Below, in pieces: positions 28,490 to 36,407 of a stretch of 64,000 nucleotides of DNA; positions within the stretch are counted from its first letter, which is position 1; the number at the start of each line of letters is the position of its first letter. Made by a program: the position numbers and the translations under genes. Source of the stretch: Solitalea agri (GTDB taxonomy: Bacteria > Bacteroidota > Bacteroidia > Sphingobacteriales > Sphingobacteriaceae); the NCBI RefSeq assembly GCF_023914155.1, contig NZ_JAMWYS010000053.1, positions 211,339 to 275,338 of the forward strand, read 5' to 3'. The notes under the pieces were generated by a model. It did not search any database and was not told where the DNA came from. It saw nothing but the letters and a program-made list of their open reading frames with translations.

Positions 28490-28930
28490 ATGAAAAAGAA
28501 CTTAAATAGACTATATCTTTTCTTAATTGCTGTTTCCTCAATTGCACTTGTTTCTTGTGAAAAAGATGCTGATCAATGGTTGCAGGATAATGTAACCGTG
28601 ATAGGAAAGTATGCCAACATTGCAAAATTTAGCGCTCCAAGTGCTACCGCGGCTGCTGGTAGCAAAATAAAACTTGATTTAAGATACTGGTCTGAAGATC
28701 CGATAGATAAAATTAATTTAAAAGACTCTATTGGTACTGCAGCTAAGAAACAAGTCTTTACTACGGCTTATTCACCCGCTTATTCAGCTATTACGAAAAC
28801 TGATTCGTTGATTATTGAATATACTGTACCTGCCGGTTTGGCACCAAAAACAGTTATTCTATTAGAAGCGGAAGTTGTTAATAAAAATACCCTAAAAAAC
28901 ACGTCAACCTTTAAGGTTACTGTTCAATAG
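28490..28930 (+). CDS. Small lipoprotein of the SusCD operon, function unknown
   Basis: From the ATG at 28490 (a GTG at 28487 is also in frame) the protein has 146 residues with a lipobox (AVSSIALVSCEKDAD) and a single predicted beta-sandwich (SAPSATAAAGSKIKLDLRYWSEDPIDKINLKD ... VILLEAEVVNKNTLKNTSTFKVTVQ). Its position 18 bases after the SusD-like gene suggests an accessory surface-binding protein. A terminator follows, so it ends this transcript. Confidence 0.82.
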   Translation: MKKNLNRLYLFLIAVSSIALVSCEKDADQWLQDNVTVIGKYANIAKFSAPSATAAAGSKIKLDLRYWSEDPIDKINLKDSIGTAAKKQVFTTAYSPAYSAITKTDSLIIEYTVPAGLAPKTVILLEAEVVNKNTLKNTSTFKVTVQ

Positions 28931-28970
28931 AAATAACATTGTAACAAATGTTTCATATGCAAATGGAAAT

Positions 28971-28991
28971 AAGGGGCCAGAAGGGCCCCTT
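28971..28991 (+). terminator. Rho-independent terminator of the second SusCD operon
   Basis: AAGGGGCC (28971-28978) pairs perfectly with GGCCCCTT (28984-28991) around AGAAG, followed by TTT. Confidence 0.85.
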
Positions 28992-29031
28992 TTGCTTACC
29001 CTTTCGTTAGGTCAAGTAAAAAAAACAATGT

Positions 29032-29154
29032 GCGTTTTTGTGCGTTTTTTAAATTAAAAAGTGCAAATATTTTGATTTTGTATTAGGTGTTTTGCAATTA
29101 TTTTAAGATATTGCATACGGTTTAATAAAGATTTGCGGTTGTGTGCGGATTTGT
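29032..29154. promoter_or_regulatory. Two further pairs of 10-bp-phased GCGNNTTTGT repeats
   Basis: GCGTTTTTGT/GCGTTTTTTA lie in tandem at 29032-29051, and GCGGTTGTGT/GCGGATTTGT at 29135-29154, the latter 21 bases from the start codon at 29176. The spacing and sequence match the pair at 23806-23825 upstream of the SusC gene. Confidence 0.5.
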
Positions 29155-29175
29155 AAAGATCATAGATTCTCAAAA

Positions 29176-31032
29176 ATGAAAATTCGATTTACAGTTTTAT
29201 TCCTCTTATTGCTTACTACTTTTGCGGGTAAAGCTCAAAATGTTATCAAGTTTGCCTTTGTTACCGATACGCATGTTGGTAATTCAACCGGAGCTGATGA
29301 TTTGAGAAGAACGGTTCAGGATATCAATAATGATCCTTCCTTAGCTTTCGTAGTGCTTACCGGTGATATAACTGAATTTGGCGCCGATCAAGAACTTAAA
29401 CTGGCCAAGCAAATACTCGACAGTTTAAATAAAAAATATTATGTGATTCCTGGTAATCACGATGCCAATTGGTCTGAGAGCGGTGCAAATACCTTCAGAA
29501 CTGTTTTTGGCAATGAAACGTTCTCCTTTACCTATGGCAACTATTTCTTTGTTGCCACCAGTTCTGGTCCAAATATGCGAATGGGGCCTGGGCAAATTCC
29601 TAGAGAAAATATTGTATGGCTTGATTCAACATTGAAAGCAATGCCAGATCGTAATATGCCGGTAGTTTATTTGAACCATTATCCACAAAATAATGATCAA
29701 AATAACTGGTACGAAGCACTCGATCTATTAAAAAAGAGAAATGTGCAGGTAATACTGCATGGCCATGGTCATGCAAACAAAGAGTATACTTATGAGAATA
29801 TTCCGGCAATTATGGGCCGTTCTAATTTAAGAGCTAAAGATTCAATTGGTGGATATAATATTGTCACTATTCAGAATAATAGAGCCGTTTTCGAGGTGAA
29901 AACACCTTTGACGACAGCAATTAAGAAATGGGCGGAAGTTTCATTGTTCAATCATCATTACGAAACAGATACCACACACTTTACTCGTCCGTCTTATGCC
30001 GTTAATAAACAGTATGCTAAGCTGAAAAAGACATGGGAATACCAGGATAACAGTGATGTAGGAGCCGGAAGTGCATTAATCGATGACTTGCTACTGAATG
30101 TTAATACGCAAGGTTTGATCTATGCCTTAAATAAAAAGAGTGGTAAAGTGGTTTGGAAAACAGGCACTAAAGGTAAGATCTATTCAACGCCAGCAGTGCA
30201 GGGAACTTATGCTGTGGTTGGTTCATCTAATCATCATATCTATTGCTTGAATACGCTAACTGGTAAAATTGTTTGGGATTTTCAGGCTGATAAAGCGGTA
30301 TTAGGTTCTCCGGTAATAAAAGGAGATAACGTATTTATTGGAGCCTCGGATGGACACTTTAGAGCCTTGAATTTAAAAACAGGCAAATTGGTTTGGGATT
30401 TCGACCAGGTGAAAGGTTTTGTGGTAACTAAACCGCTTATCTATAATAATAAAATTTATTTCGGATGCTGGGCTAACGACTTTTATGCCTTGGATATTGA
30501 AACAGGGAAACTGGTTTGGAAATGGAATAATGGCACTACAAACAGAATGTTTTCACCTGCAGCCTGCTATCCTGCGGCAACAGCAAACCGCGTGTTTATA
30601 GTTGCTCCCGATCGCTATATGACTGCTTTTGATGCTAACTCAGGTGCAGTTATCTGGAGAAAGCAAATGAAAGATATCCGCGTTCGCGAATCGATGGGCT
30701 TGTCGGCTGATAGTTCGATGGTATACGCTAAAACAATGGAAGGTCAGTTGGTGGGCATTTCAACAAAAGCTGATTCTATGCAAGTTATATGGAAATCGAA
30801 ACTTCAATTGCCTTATGAATTAGCACCTTCGGCAATTGTTGAACGAAACAATAAGGTTTATGTGCCATCTCATTCGGGTTTGGTAAGTACTATCGACAGA
30901 AACTCAGGAGAGGTAATTTGGCAATATAAAGTATCAAACTCATTGGTTAACACAGTTTTACCAATTGATAATAACAAAGTGATAGTGAGTACAATGGACG
31001 GTAAAATTGTTTGCCTTGAATACCGCAATTAA
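29176..31032 (+). CDS. Exported metallophosphoesterase with C-terminal PQQ-like propeller repeats
   Basis: From ATG 29176 (preferred to an in-frame GTG at 29143) the protein has 618 residues and a signal peptide (VLFLLLLTTFAGKAQ). Residues about 20-240 are a calcineurin-like phosphoesterase with complete metal motifs: FVTDTHVG, VVLTGDITEFG, VIPGNHDANW and ILHGHGHANKE. The C-terminal half carries repeated GKVVWKTGTKGKIYSTPAV-like blades of a PQQ-type beta-propeller. It is the first gene of the NagZ-MurQ operon. A role in removing phosphate or nucleotide groups from cell-wall material is possible but is only inference. Confidence 0.88.
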   Translation: MKIRFTVLFLLLLTTFAGKAQNVIKFAFVTDTHVGNSTGADDLRRTVQDINNDPSLAFVVLTGDITEFGADQELKLAKQILDSLNKKYYVIPGNHDANWSESGANTFRTVFGNETFSFTYGNYFFVATSSGPNMRMGPGQIPRENIVWLDSTLKAMPDRNMPVVYLNHYPQNNDQNNWYEALDLLKKRNVQVILHGHGHANKEYTYENIPAIMGRSNLRAKDSIGGYNIVTIQNNRAVFEVKTPLTTAIKKWAEVSLFNHHYETDTTHFTRPSYAVNKQYAKLKKTWEYQDNSDVGAGSALIDDLLLNVNTQGLIYALNKKSGKVVWKTGTKGKIYSTPAVQGTYAVVGSSNHHIYCLNTLTGKIVWDFQADKAVLGSPVIKGDNVFIGASDGHFRALNLKTGKLVWDFDQVKGFVVTKPLIYNNKIYFGCWANDFYALDIETGKLVWKWNNGTTNRMFSPAACYPAATANRVFIVAPDRYMTAFDANSGAVIWRKQMKDIRVRESMGLSADSSMVYAKTMEGQLVGISTKADSMQVIWKSKLQLPYELAPSAIVERNNKVYVPSHSGLVSTIDRNSGEVIWQYKVSNSLVNTVLPIDNNKVIVSTMDGKIVCLEYRN

Positions 31033-31042
31033 TATTTTTGGT

Positions 31043-33976
31043 ATGTATAAGAAATTGATATTAAGTTGGTTGGGCCAAAGCATGTTGGTCGGGCTTTTTG
31101 CAACTGCTGCTCAAGCGCAGCAGTTCTTACAGCCTTCCCCTGCAGCTGATCATTGGGCCGACAGTGTGATGAAAACCCTTAATAAAAAGCAAAAAATCGC
31201 TCAGTTATTGGTTTTACGTGCCTCAGAACGTAAAGGCAGCGAAGTGGTTTTCTATGAAGAAGAAATCTCAAAATACATAAAGAAATATAAAATTGGTTCG
31301 GTGTGCTTGTTTCAGGGAACCTCGCTGCAGCAGGCCGGATTTTTAAACAGACTTCAGGTTCTTTCAAAAGTACCTTTACTAGTATGTGTTGATGGGGAAA
31401 CAGGTTTGGGTATGCGTTTTTCAGATGTGATGCCTTTCCCAGATATGTTAACTGTTGGTGCAACGCAAGATGCGGCCATTAGCTATAAAATTGGAAAAGC
31501 GATTGGTGAGCAATGTAAAAGAGCAGGGATTCAGGTAAACTACGCTCCGGTTGTTGATATCAATAATAACCCGCTTAACCCGGTGATCAATTTCCGTTCA
31601 TTTGGCGAAGACAAGTACAAGGTTGCGCTTAACGGGGTAGAGCTAATGAAGGGTATGCAAGATCAGGGTGTAATGGCTTGTGCTAAACATTTTCCTGGTC
31701 ATGGTGATGTGGCGGTTGATTCTCATTTGGATCTTCCGGTTATCAATAAGTCATTTGAGCAGTTAGATTCATTGGAATTATATCCATTTAAGCAAATGAT
31801 CAGTGCAGGAGTAGGTAGTATGATGGTGGCGCATTTATCAATTCCTGCAATTGACAATACGCCCAATCAGCCAACTTCCTTATCTCCAAAAAACGTAACT
31901 GAACTACTTAGAAATAAGCTGGGTTTTAACGGACTTACTTTTACAGATGCGCTAGAAATGAAAGGTGTGGCTAAGTTTTATCCGCAAGGAAAAGCAGCTG
32001 TTCAATCATTATTGGCGGGCAATGATATGCTTTGTTTACCTGGCGACATCAAAAACGGTATTAAACTGATCCGTAAAGAAATCCGCAGAAAAAACCTTTC
32101 TAAGGATGCCGTAAATGAAAAAGTACGCAGGGTATTATTGGCGAAGTATAACCTTGGTTTAAATACCTTCACACAAATAGATACCACTTCTTTAAAAGCC
32201 GATTTAAATGTCAATGTAAATCCTTTGAAAAAGGAAGTGTATGAGAATGCAATTACCTTACTTAAGCAAACGGAAACATCTGCTATTCCTTTAGCTAAAG
32301 GGAAAAAGGTTGCTTTTGTGGGTATTGGCATAACTGAGGCTAATATTTTTGCCACCCAACTTAAAAACGAATACCAGGCTGATTGTTTCTATTTTGATTA
32401 CAAAGCAGGAAAAGCTGATGTGGAAACAATTCTTCAAAAAGTACAATCTGGTTACGATGCAATTGTGATCGGGGTACACAAATACAAAAAATATCCTGCT
32501 AATAACTTCGGAATTAGTGATGCTGCCATCTCGTTGATCAATAAGCTTGATCAGGACCCCAAATCGGTGACCATTGCCTTTGGAAATCCATATGCAATCA
32601 AATTGTTTGAAAATGCTGCCAATCTTGTTGCAGCGTATGATGACGATAATTTAATGCAACAGGCAGCTATTGATTTTCTTACCGGAAAAATCTTGTCAAA
32701 AGGAAAATTGCCGGTTTCTATTTCTGCTCAATATCAATATGGAAGCGGGATAACAGGAGTGAAAAATAGTAAGGTTATCAGTGCTGATTCAGCTGCTTTA
32801 GATTCGAAGAAACTTTTAAAGATCGATTCAATCGCTAATAATGCAATTAAAAATGGAGCTACTCCGGGTTGTGTGGTATTGGTGGCTCGTAAAGGAAAAG
32901 TAGGTTTCTTAAAGGCTTATGGTTACACTAATTACGATAGTACACAAAAGGTTATTCCCGAAACAGTTTATGATTTGGCTTCGGTTACAAAAATTTCGGC
33001 CACTACTGTTTCAATAATGAAATTATACGAAGAGGGAAAATTGAATCTCGATGAAAAAATCGGTACCTACTTGCCTTGGGTAAGAGGTACCGACAAAGAG
33101 ATCCTCACCGTTAGAAATATTTTACTACACCAAGCCGGTCTTGTAGCTTTTATTCCTTTTTATAAAGAAACACTTGACGCTTCGGGTAAACCAAAATCTG
33201 GTTTTTATGCTTCAGCTTCAGATGAACATCACAGTGTAAAAGTTGCTGATCATATGTACATGGATAAAAATTATATCGATACCATGTACAGTAAAATTCT
33301 GAAAAGCAAATTGGGAGAGCAGGGTAAATACATTTACAGTGATAACGATTTTATTTTCTTAGGGAAAATAGTTGAGCAAATCACTGGTAAAACCCTTGAT
33401 GTCTATGCTCATGAAACCTTTTATGAGCCATTGCACATGGCCAGCACCACCTTCAAGCCTTTAGAACATATGTCGGTGGAAATGATCGCTCCAACCGAAA
33501 AAGAGAAAACCTTTAGGTTGCAACAAATCAGGGGCGATGTTCATGATCCGGGAGCAGCGATGTTTGGTGGAGTTGCCGGACATGCAGGCCTTTTTAGTAA
33601 CGCATACGATTTATCACAATTATACCAACTATTACTAAATGGTGGAGAGCTGAACGGTCTCCGTTTATTAAAGCAATCCACCATTAGTTATTTCACTGCT
33701 TATAATAGTACCATTAGCAGAAGAGGTTTAGGCTTTGATAAACCTGAAAAGGATAATGCAACACGCCAAAGTCCATATCCGTGTAAGTATGCATCAGCAG
33801 AAACTTTTGGCCATACAGGTTTTACCGGCACTTGTGTATGGGTAGATCCTAAGTATGATCTGGTTTATATTTTCCTTTCGAACAGGGTTTGTCCTGATGG
33901 AGAAAACAATAAGTTATTAAAGATGAATGTGCGTTCTGATATTCAGGATGCTATCTATCAGTCGCTTATCAAATAG
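31043..33976 (+). CDS. GH3 NagZ-type beta-N-acetylglucosaminidase fused to a beta-lactamase-like serine hydrolase
   Basis: The start is ATG 31043, giving 977 residues with a signal peptide (GLFATAAQAQQ). The N-terminal 370 residues are GH3 of the NagZ type: KHFPGHGDVAVDSHLDLP contains the Asp226-x-His228 acid/base dyad typical of NagZ, and FTDALEMKGV the nucleophile Asp302. A GH3 C-terminal-like domain follows. The last 350 residues are a class-C beta-lactamase/EstB-like domain: Ser647-x-x-Lys650 in ASVTK, YSDND as a Y-x-N-like motif, and GHTGFTGT as the KTG equivalent. The first activity should split GlcNAc-MurNAc linkages in the periplasm. The second is unassigned; a peptidase or esterase acting on the stem peptide is conceivable. 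Confidence 0.92.
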   Translation: MYKKLILSWLGQSMLVGLFATAAQAQQFLQPSPAADHWADSVMKTLNKKQKIAQLLVLRASERKGSEVVFYEEEISKYIKKYKIGSVCLFQGTSLQQAGFLNRLQVLSKVPLLVCVDGETGLGMRFSDVMPFPDMLTVGATQDAAISYKIGKAIGEQCKRAGIQVNYAPVVDINNNPLNPVINFRSFGEDKYKVALNGVELMKGMQDQGVMACAKHFPGHGDVAVDSHLDLPVINKSFEQLDSLELYPFKQMISAGVGSMMVAHLSIPAIDNTPNQPTSLSPKNVTELLRNKLGFNGLTFTDALEMKGVAKFYPQGKAAVQSLLAGNDMLCLPGDIKNGIKLIRKEIRRKNLSKDAVNEKVRRVLLAKYNLGLNTFTQIDTTSLKADLNVNVNPLKKEVYENAITLLKQTETSAIPLAKGKKVAFVGIGITEANIFATQLKNEYQADCFYFDYKAGKADVETILQKVQSGYDAIVIGVHKYKKYPANNFGISDAAISLINKLDQDPKSVTIAFGNPYAIKLFENAANLVAAYDDDNLMQQAAIDFLTGKILSKGKLPVSISAQYQYGSGITGVKNSKVISADSAALDSKKLLKIDSIANNAIKNGATPGCVVLVARKGKVGFLKAYGYTNYDSTQKVIPETVYDLASVTKISATTVSIMKLYEEGKLNLDEKIGTYLPWVRGTDKEILTVRNILLHQAGLVAFIPFYKETLDASGKPKSGFYASASDEHHSVKVADHMYMDKNYIDTMYSKILKSKLGEQGKYIYSDNDFIFLGKIVEQITGKTLDVYAHETFYEPLHMASTTFKPLEHMSVEMIAPTEKEKTFRLQQIRGDVHDPGAAMFGGVAGHAGLFSNAYDLSQLYQLLLNGGELNGLRLLKQSTISYFTAYNSTISRRGLGFDKPEKDNATRQSPYPCKYASAETFGHTGFTGTCVWVDPKYDLVYIFLSNRVCPDGENNKLLKMNVRSDIQDAIYQSLIK

Positions 33977-34019
33977 AGTTTTAAAAATTGATTATTAGAG
34001 TTTAAAAATAAAGTGCTCA

Positions 34020-34835
34020 ATGGAAATTACGACAGAGAAAGATTCGAACTATAATCATTTGGAAACCATGTCTTTAAACGAGATTTTGGTAAACATTAAC
34101 AATGAAGACAGAACGGTTCCGGATGCAGTGCAAAAGGCAATTCCACAAATTGAGAAGTTGGCAGCTATTATTGTACAGAAGATGAAAGCCGGAGGCCGAT
34201 TGTTTTATATTGGCGCAGGCACCAGCGGACGTTTAGGTGTGTTAGACGCTTCTGAATGTCCACCAACATTTGGTGTGCCCGACAGTTGGGTAATTGGCAT
34301 TATTGCCGGTGGCGATGTAGCCATTCGCAAAGCAGTTGAATTTGCCGAAGATAATGTTGATCAGGCCTGGCTCGATTTAAATAAGTACAACATAAACTCA
34401 AAGGACATTGTGGTTGGCATTGCTGCCTCTGGTACAACTCCTTATGTGATCGGCGGCTTACATGCTGCTAATCAAGTTGGCATTGCTACTGGTTGCATTG
34501 TGTGTAATTCAGGAAGCAAAGTGGCTGCTGAGGCTCAGTATCCTGTTGAAGTAGTGGTAGGGCCTGAATTTGTTACCGGTTCAACCCGTATGAAATCAGG
34601 AACAGCTCAAAAACTTGTACTGAATATGATTACCACTTCGGTAATGATTCAATTGGGCAGGGTAAAGGGAAATAAAATGGTCGACATGCAATTTACCAAC
34701 CAGAAGCTGTACAAACGAGGTGTGAAGATTATTATGAAAGAAACCGGTATTGATGCCGAAACCGCTTCGCAACTTTTAGAGCAACATGGAAGTGTTAGAA
34801 AAGCCATTGAAAGTGCACAGGTAGCAGGTAAATAA
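34020..34835 (+). CDS. murQ: N-acetylmuramic acid 6-phosphate etherase
   Basis: The 271-residue SIS-domain protein hydrolyses the lactyl ether of MurNAc-6-phosphate, giving GlcNAc-6-phosphate and D-lactate in the cytoplasm. Family signatures are FYIGAGTSGRLGVLDASECPPTFG (catalytic Glu79), GIAASGTTPYVIGGL and the substrate-loop region GPEFVTGSTRMKSGTAQKLVLNMITT. The length is slightly shorter than E. coli MurQ. It lies 43 bases after the NagZ-type gene and 30 before the symporter, clearly in one operon. No MurNAc kinase (MurK) or anhydro-MurNAc kinase (AnmK) is encoded in the window, so phosphorylation must come from elsewhere. Confidence 0.97.
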   Translation: MEITTEKDSNYNHLETMSLNEILVNINNEDRTVPDAVQKAIPQIEKLAAIIVQKMKAGGRLFYIGAGTSGRLGVLDASECPPTFGVPDSWVIGIIAGGDVAIRKAVEFAEDNVDQAWLDLNKYNINSKDIVVGIAASGTTPYVIGGLHAANQVGIATGCIVCNSGSKVAAEAQYPVEVVVGPEFVTGSTRMKSGTAQKLVLNMITTSVMIQLGRVKGNKMVDMQFTNQKLYKRGVKIIMKETGIDAETASQLLEQHGSVRKAIESAQVAGK

Positions 34836-34865
34836 GTTGTTTTTTAGATTGTCAATTAAACCAAA

Positions 34866-36377
34866 ATGTCCCCAATAGTCCTTTTCTCGTTCTTAATAGG
34901 CTATTTTGTCCTGTTAATTGTAGTTTCTTTTGTTACCTCTAAAGGTTCATCTGATAATTCAAACTTCTTTATTGCCAACCGTAATTCTAAATGGTATTTC
35001 GTAGCCTTTGGAATGATTGGTACGGCTCTTTCAGGTGTGACATTCATATCGGTTCCGGGAGCTGTTCATAATAGTGGCTTCGGATATTTTCAGTTTGTAC
35101 TGGGTAATGCGGTGGGCTTTGTGTTGATTTCTACAGTGCTGTTGCCTTTATATTACCGTATTAACCTTATTTCTATTTATACCTACCTCGAACAACGTTT
35201 TGGTTTTTGGAGTTATAAATCAGGGGCGATGATCTTTCTGGTTTCGCGTACTATTGGCTCTGCATTTCGTTTATACCTCGTGGTTATCGTTTTGCAACGT
35301 TTTATCTTTGATGCATGGCACGTACCATTCGGTGTTACCATCGCTATTTGTTTGCTGCTCATTTGGTCATATACCTTCAAGGGCGGCTTAAAAACCATCA
35401 TTATTACTGATACGCTTCAAACGGTATTCTTACTTTCATCGGTACTGTTATCAATCTACTTTATAGCCAAAAGCCTTAATCTGGATGCTTTACAAACCTT
35501 TGAAGCAGTAAAACATAGCTCTTACTCTAAAATTTTCTTCTGGGAAGATTTTATGAGCAGTAAGAATCATTTCATTAAACAGTTTTTAGGTGGAATTTTT
35601 GTGACCATTGCAATGGTGGGTCTCGATCAGGATTTGATGCAAAAAAACCTTAGCTGCAAGAATATTGGTGAAGCGAAGAAGAACATGCTAACATTTACCG
35701 GGGTTTTTGTGGTGATGAATATCTTCTTTTTAAGTGTGGGAGCTTTGTTGTATCAGTTTGCAGCTTCTAATAACATCGATGTAGCTGCATTGGGTACTGC
35801 CGATCACCTATTCCCTGAAATAGCTTTAAACCATTTGAATGTTATACCTGCCATTATTTTTATGCTCGGCTTAACGGCTGCTACCTTTGCAACTACCGAT
35901 TCGGCTTTAACGGCGCTCACTACTTCTTTTTGCGTTGATTTTCTGGGTTTTGCAAAGAACAAAGATCAGAATAATGCAAAATTGGTGATGGCAAGACATG
36001 CAGTACACATAGGTTTTTCAGTATTAATGCTGCTGGTGGTATTGGTTTTCAAAATAATTAATGACGAGTCAGTGGTAAATGCTATCTTCAAAGCCGCCGG
36101 TTACACCTACGGACCGCTTTTGGGATTGTTCTCCTTTGGAATGATCACAAAGCGTTTAGTAAATGATAAACTGGTTCCATTTATTTGTATCCTTTCTCCA
36201 GCATTGTCGTTTCTAGTTGATAAAAATGCAGTTGCTTGGTTTGGTTACACTATTGGTTTTGAACTGATCGTTATTAATGCACTGATAACTTATGTGCTTT
36301 TATTCGTTACAAGTAAAAGCGCTTCGGGACAATTATTTGAAGCACCCAAAGAAGTTGCTGAAAGAGTAATTGCTTAA
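34866..36377 (+). CDS. Sodium:solute symporter family protein (candidate MurNAc transporter)
   Basis: The 503-residue inner-membrane protein has more than ten hydrophobic helices and the sodium:solute symporter hallmarks: FFIANRNSKWYFVAFGMIGTALSGVTFISVPG near the N-terminus, GLDQDLMQKNLSCKN in the middle, and GLTAATFATTDSALTALTTSFCVDF. It is co-operonic with murQ. In Tannerella forsythia a transporter of this superfamily (MurT) is encoded beside murK and murQ and takes up MurNAc, so the same role is plausible here. Other sugars cannot be excluded. Confidence 0.9.
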   Translation: MSPIVLFSFLIGYFVLLIVVSFVTSKGSSDNSNFFIANRNSKWYFVAFGMIGTALSGVTFISVPGAVHNSGFGYFQFVLGNAVGFVLISTVLLPLYYRINLISIYTYLEQRFGFWSYKSGAMIFLVSRTIGSAFRLYLVVIVLQRFIFDAWHVPFGVTIAICLLLIWSYTFKGGLKTIIITDTLQTVFLLSSVLLSIYFIAKSLNLDALQTFEAVKHSSYSKIFFWEDFMSSKNHFIKQFLGGIFVTIAMVGLDQDLMQKNLSCKNIGEAKKNMLTFTGVFVVMNIFFLSVGALLYQFAASNNIDVAALGTADHLFPEIALNHLNVIPAIIFMLGLTAATFATTDSALTALTTSFCVDFLGFAKNKDQNNAKLVMARHAVHIGFSVLMLLVVLVFKIINDESVVNAIFKAAGYTYGPLLGLFSFGMITKRLVNDKLVPFICILSPALSFLVDKNAVAWFGYTIGFELIVINALITYVLLFVTSKSASGQLFEAPKEVAERVIA

Positions 36378-36407
36378 ATCTGCCATCGCCTGTACAGACA
36401 TTTATCT

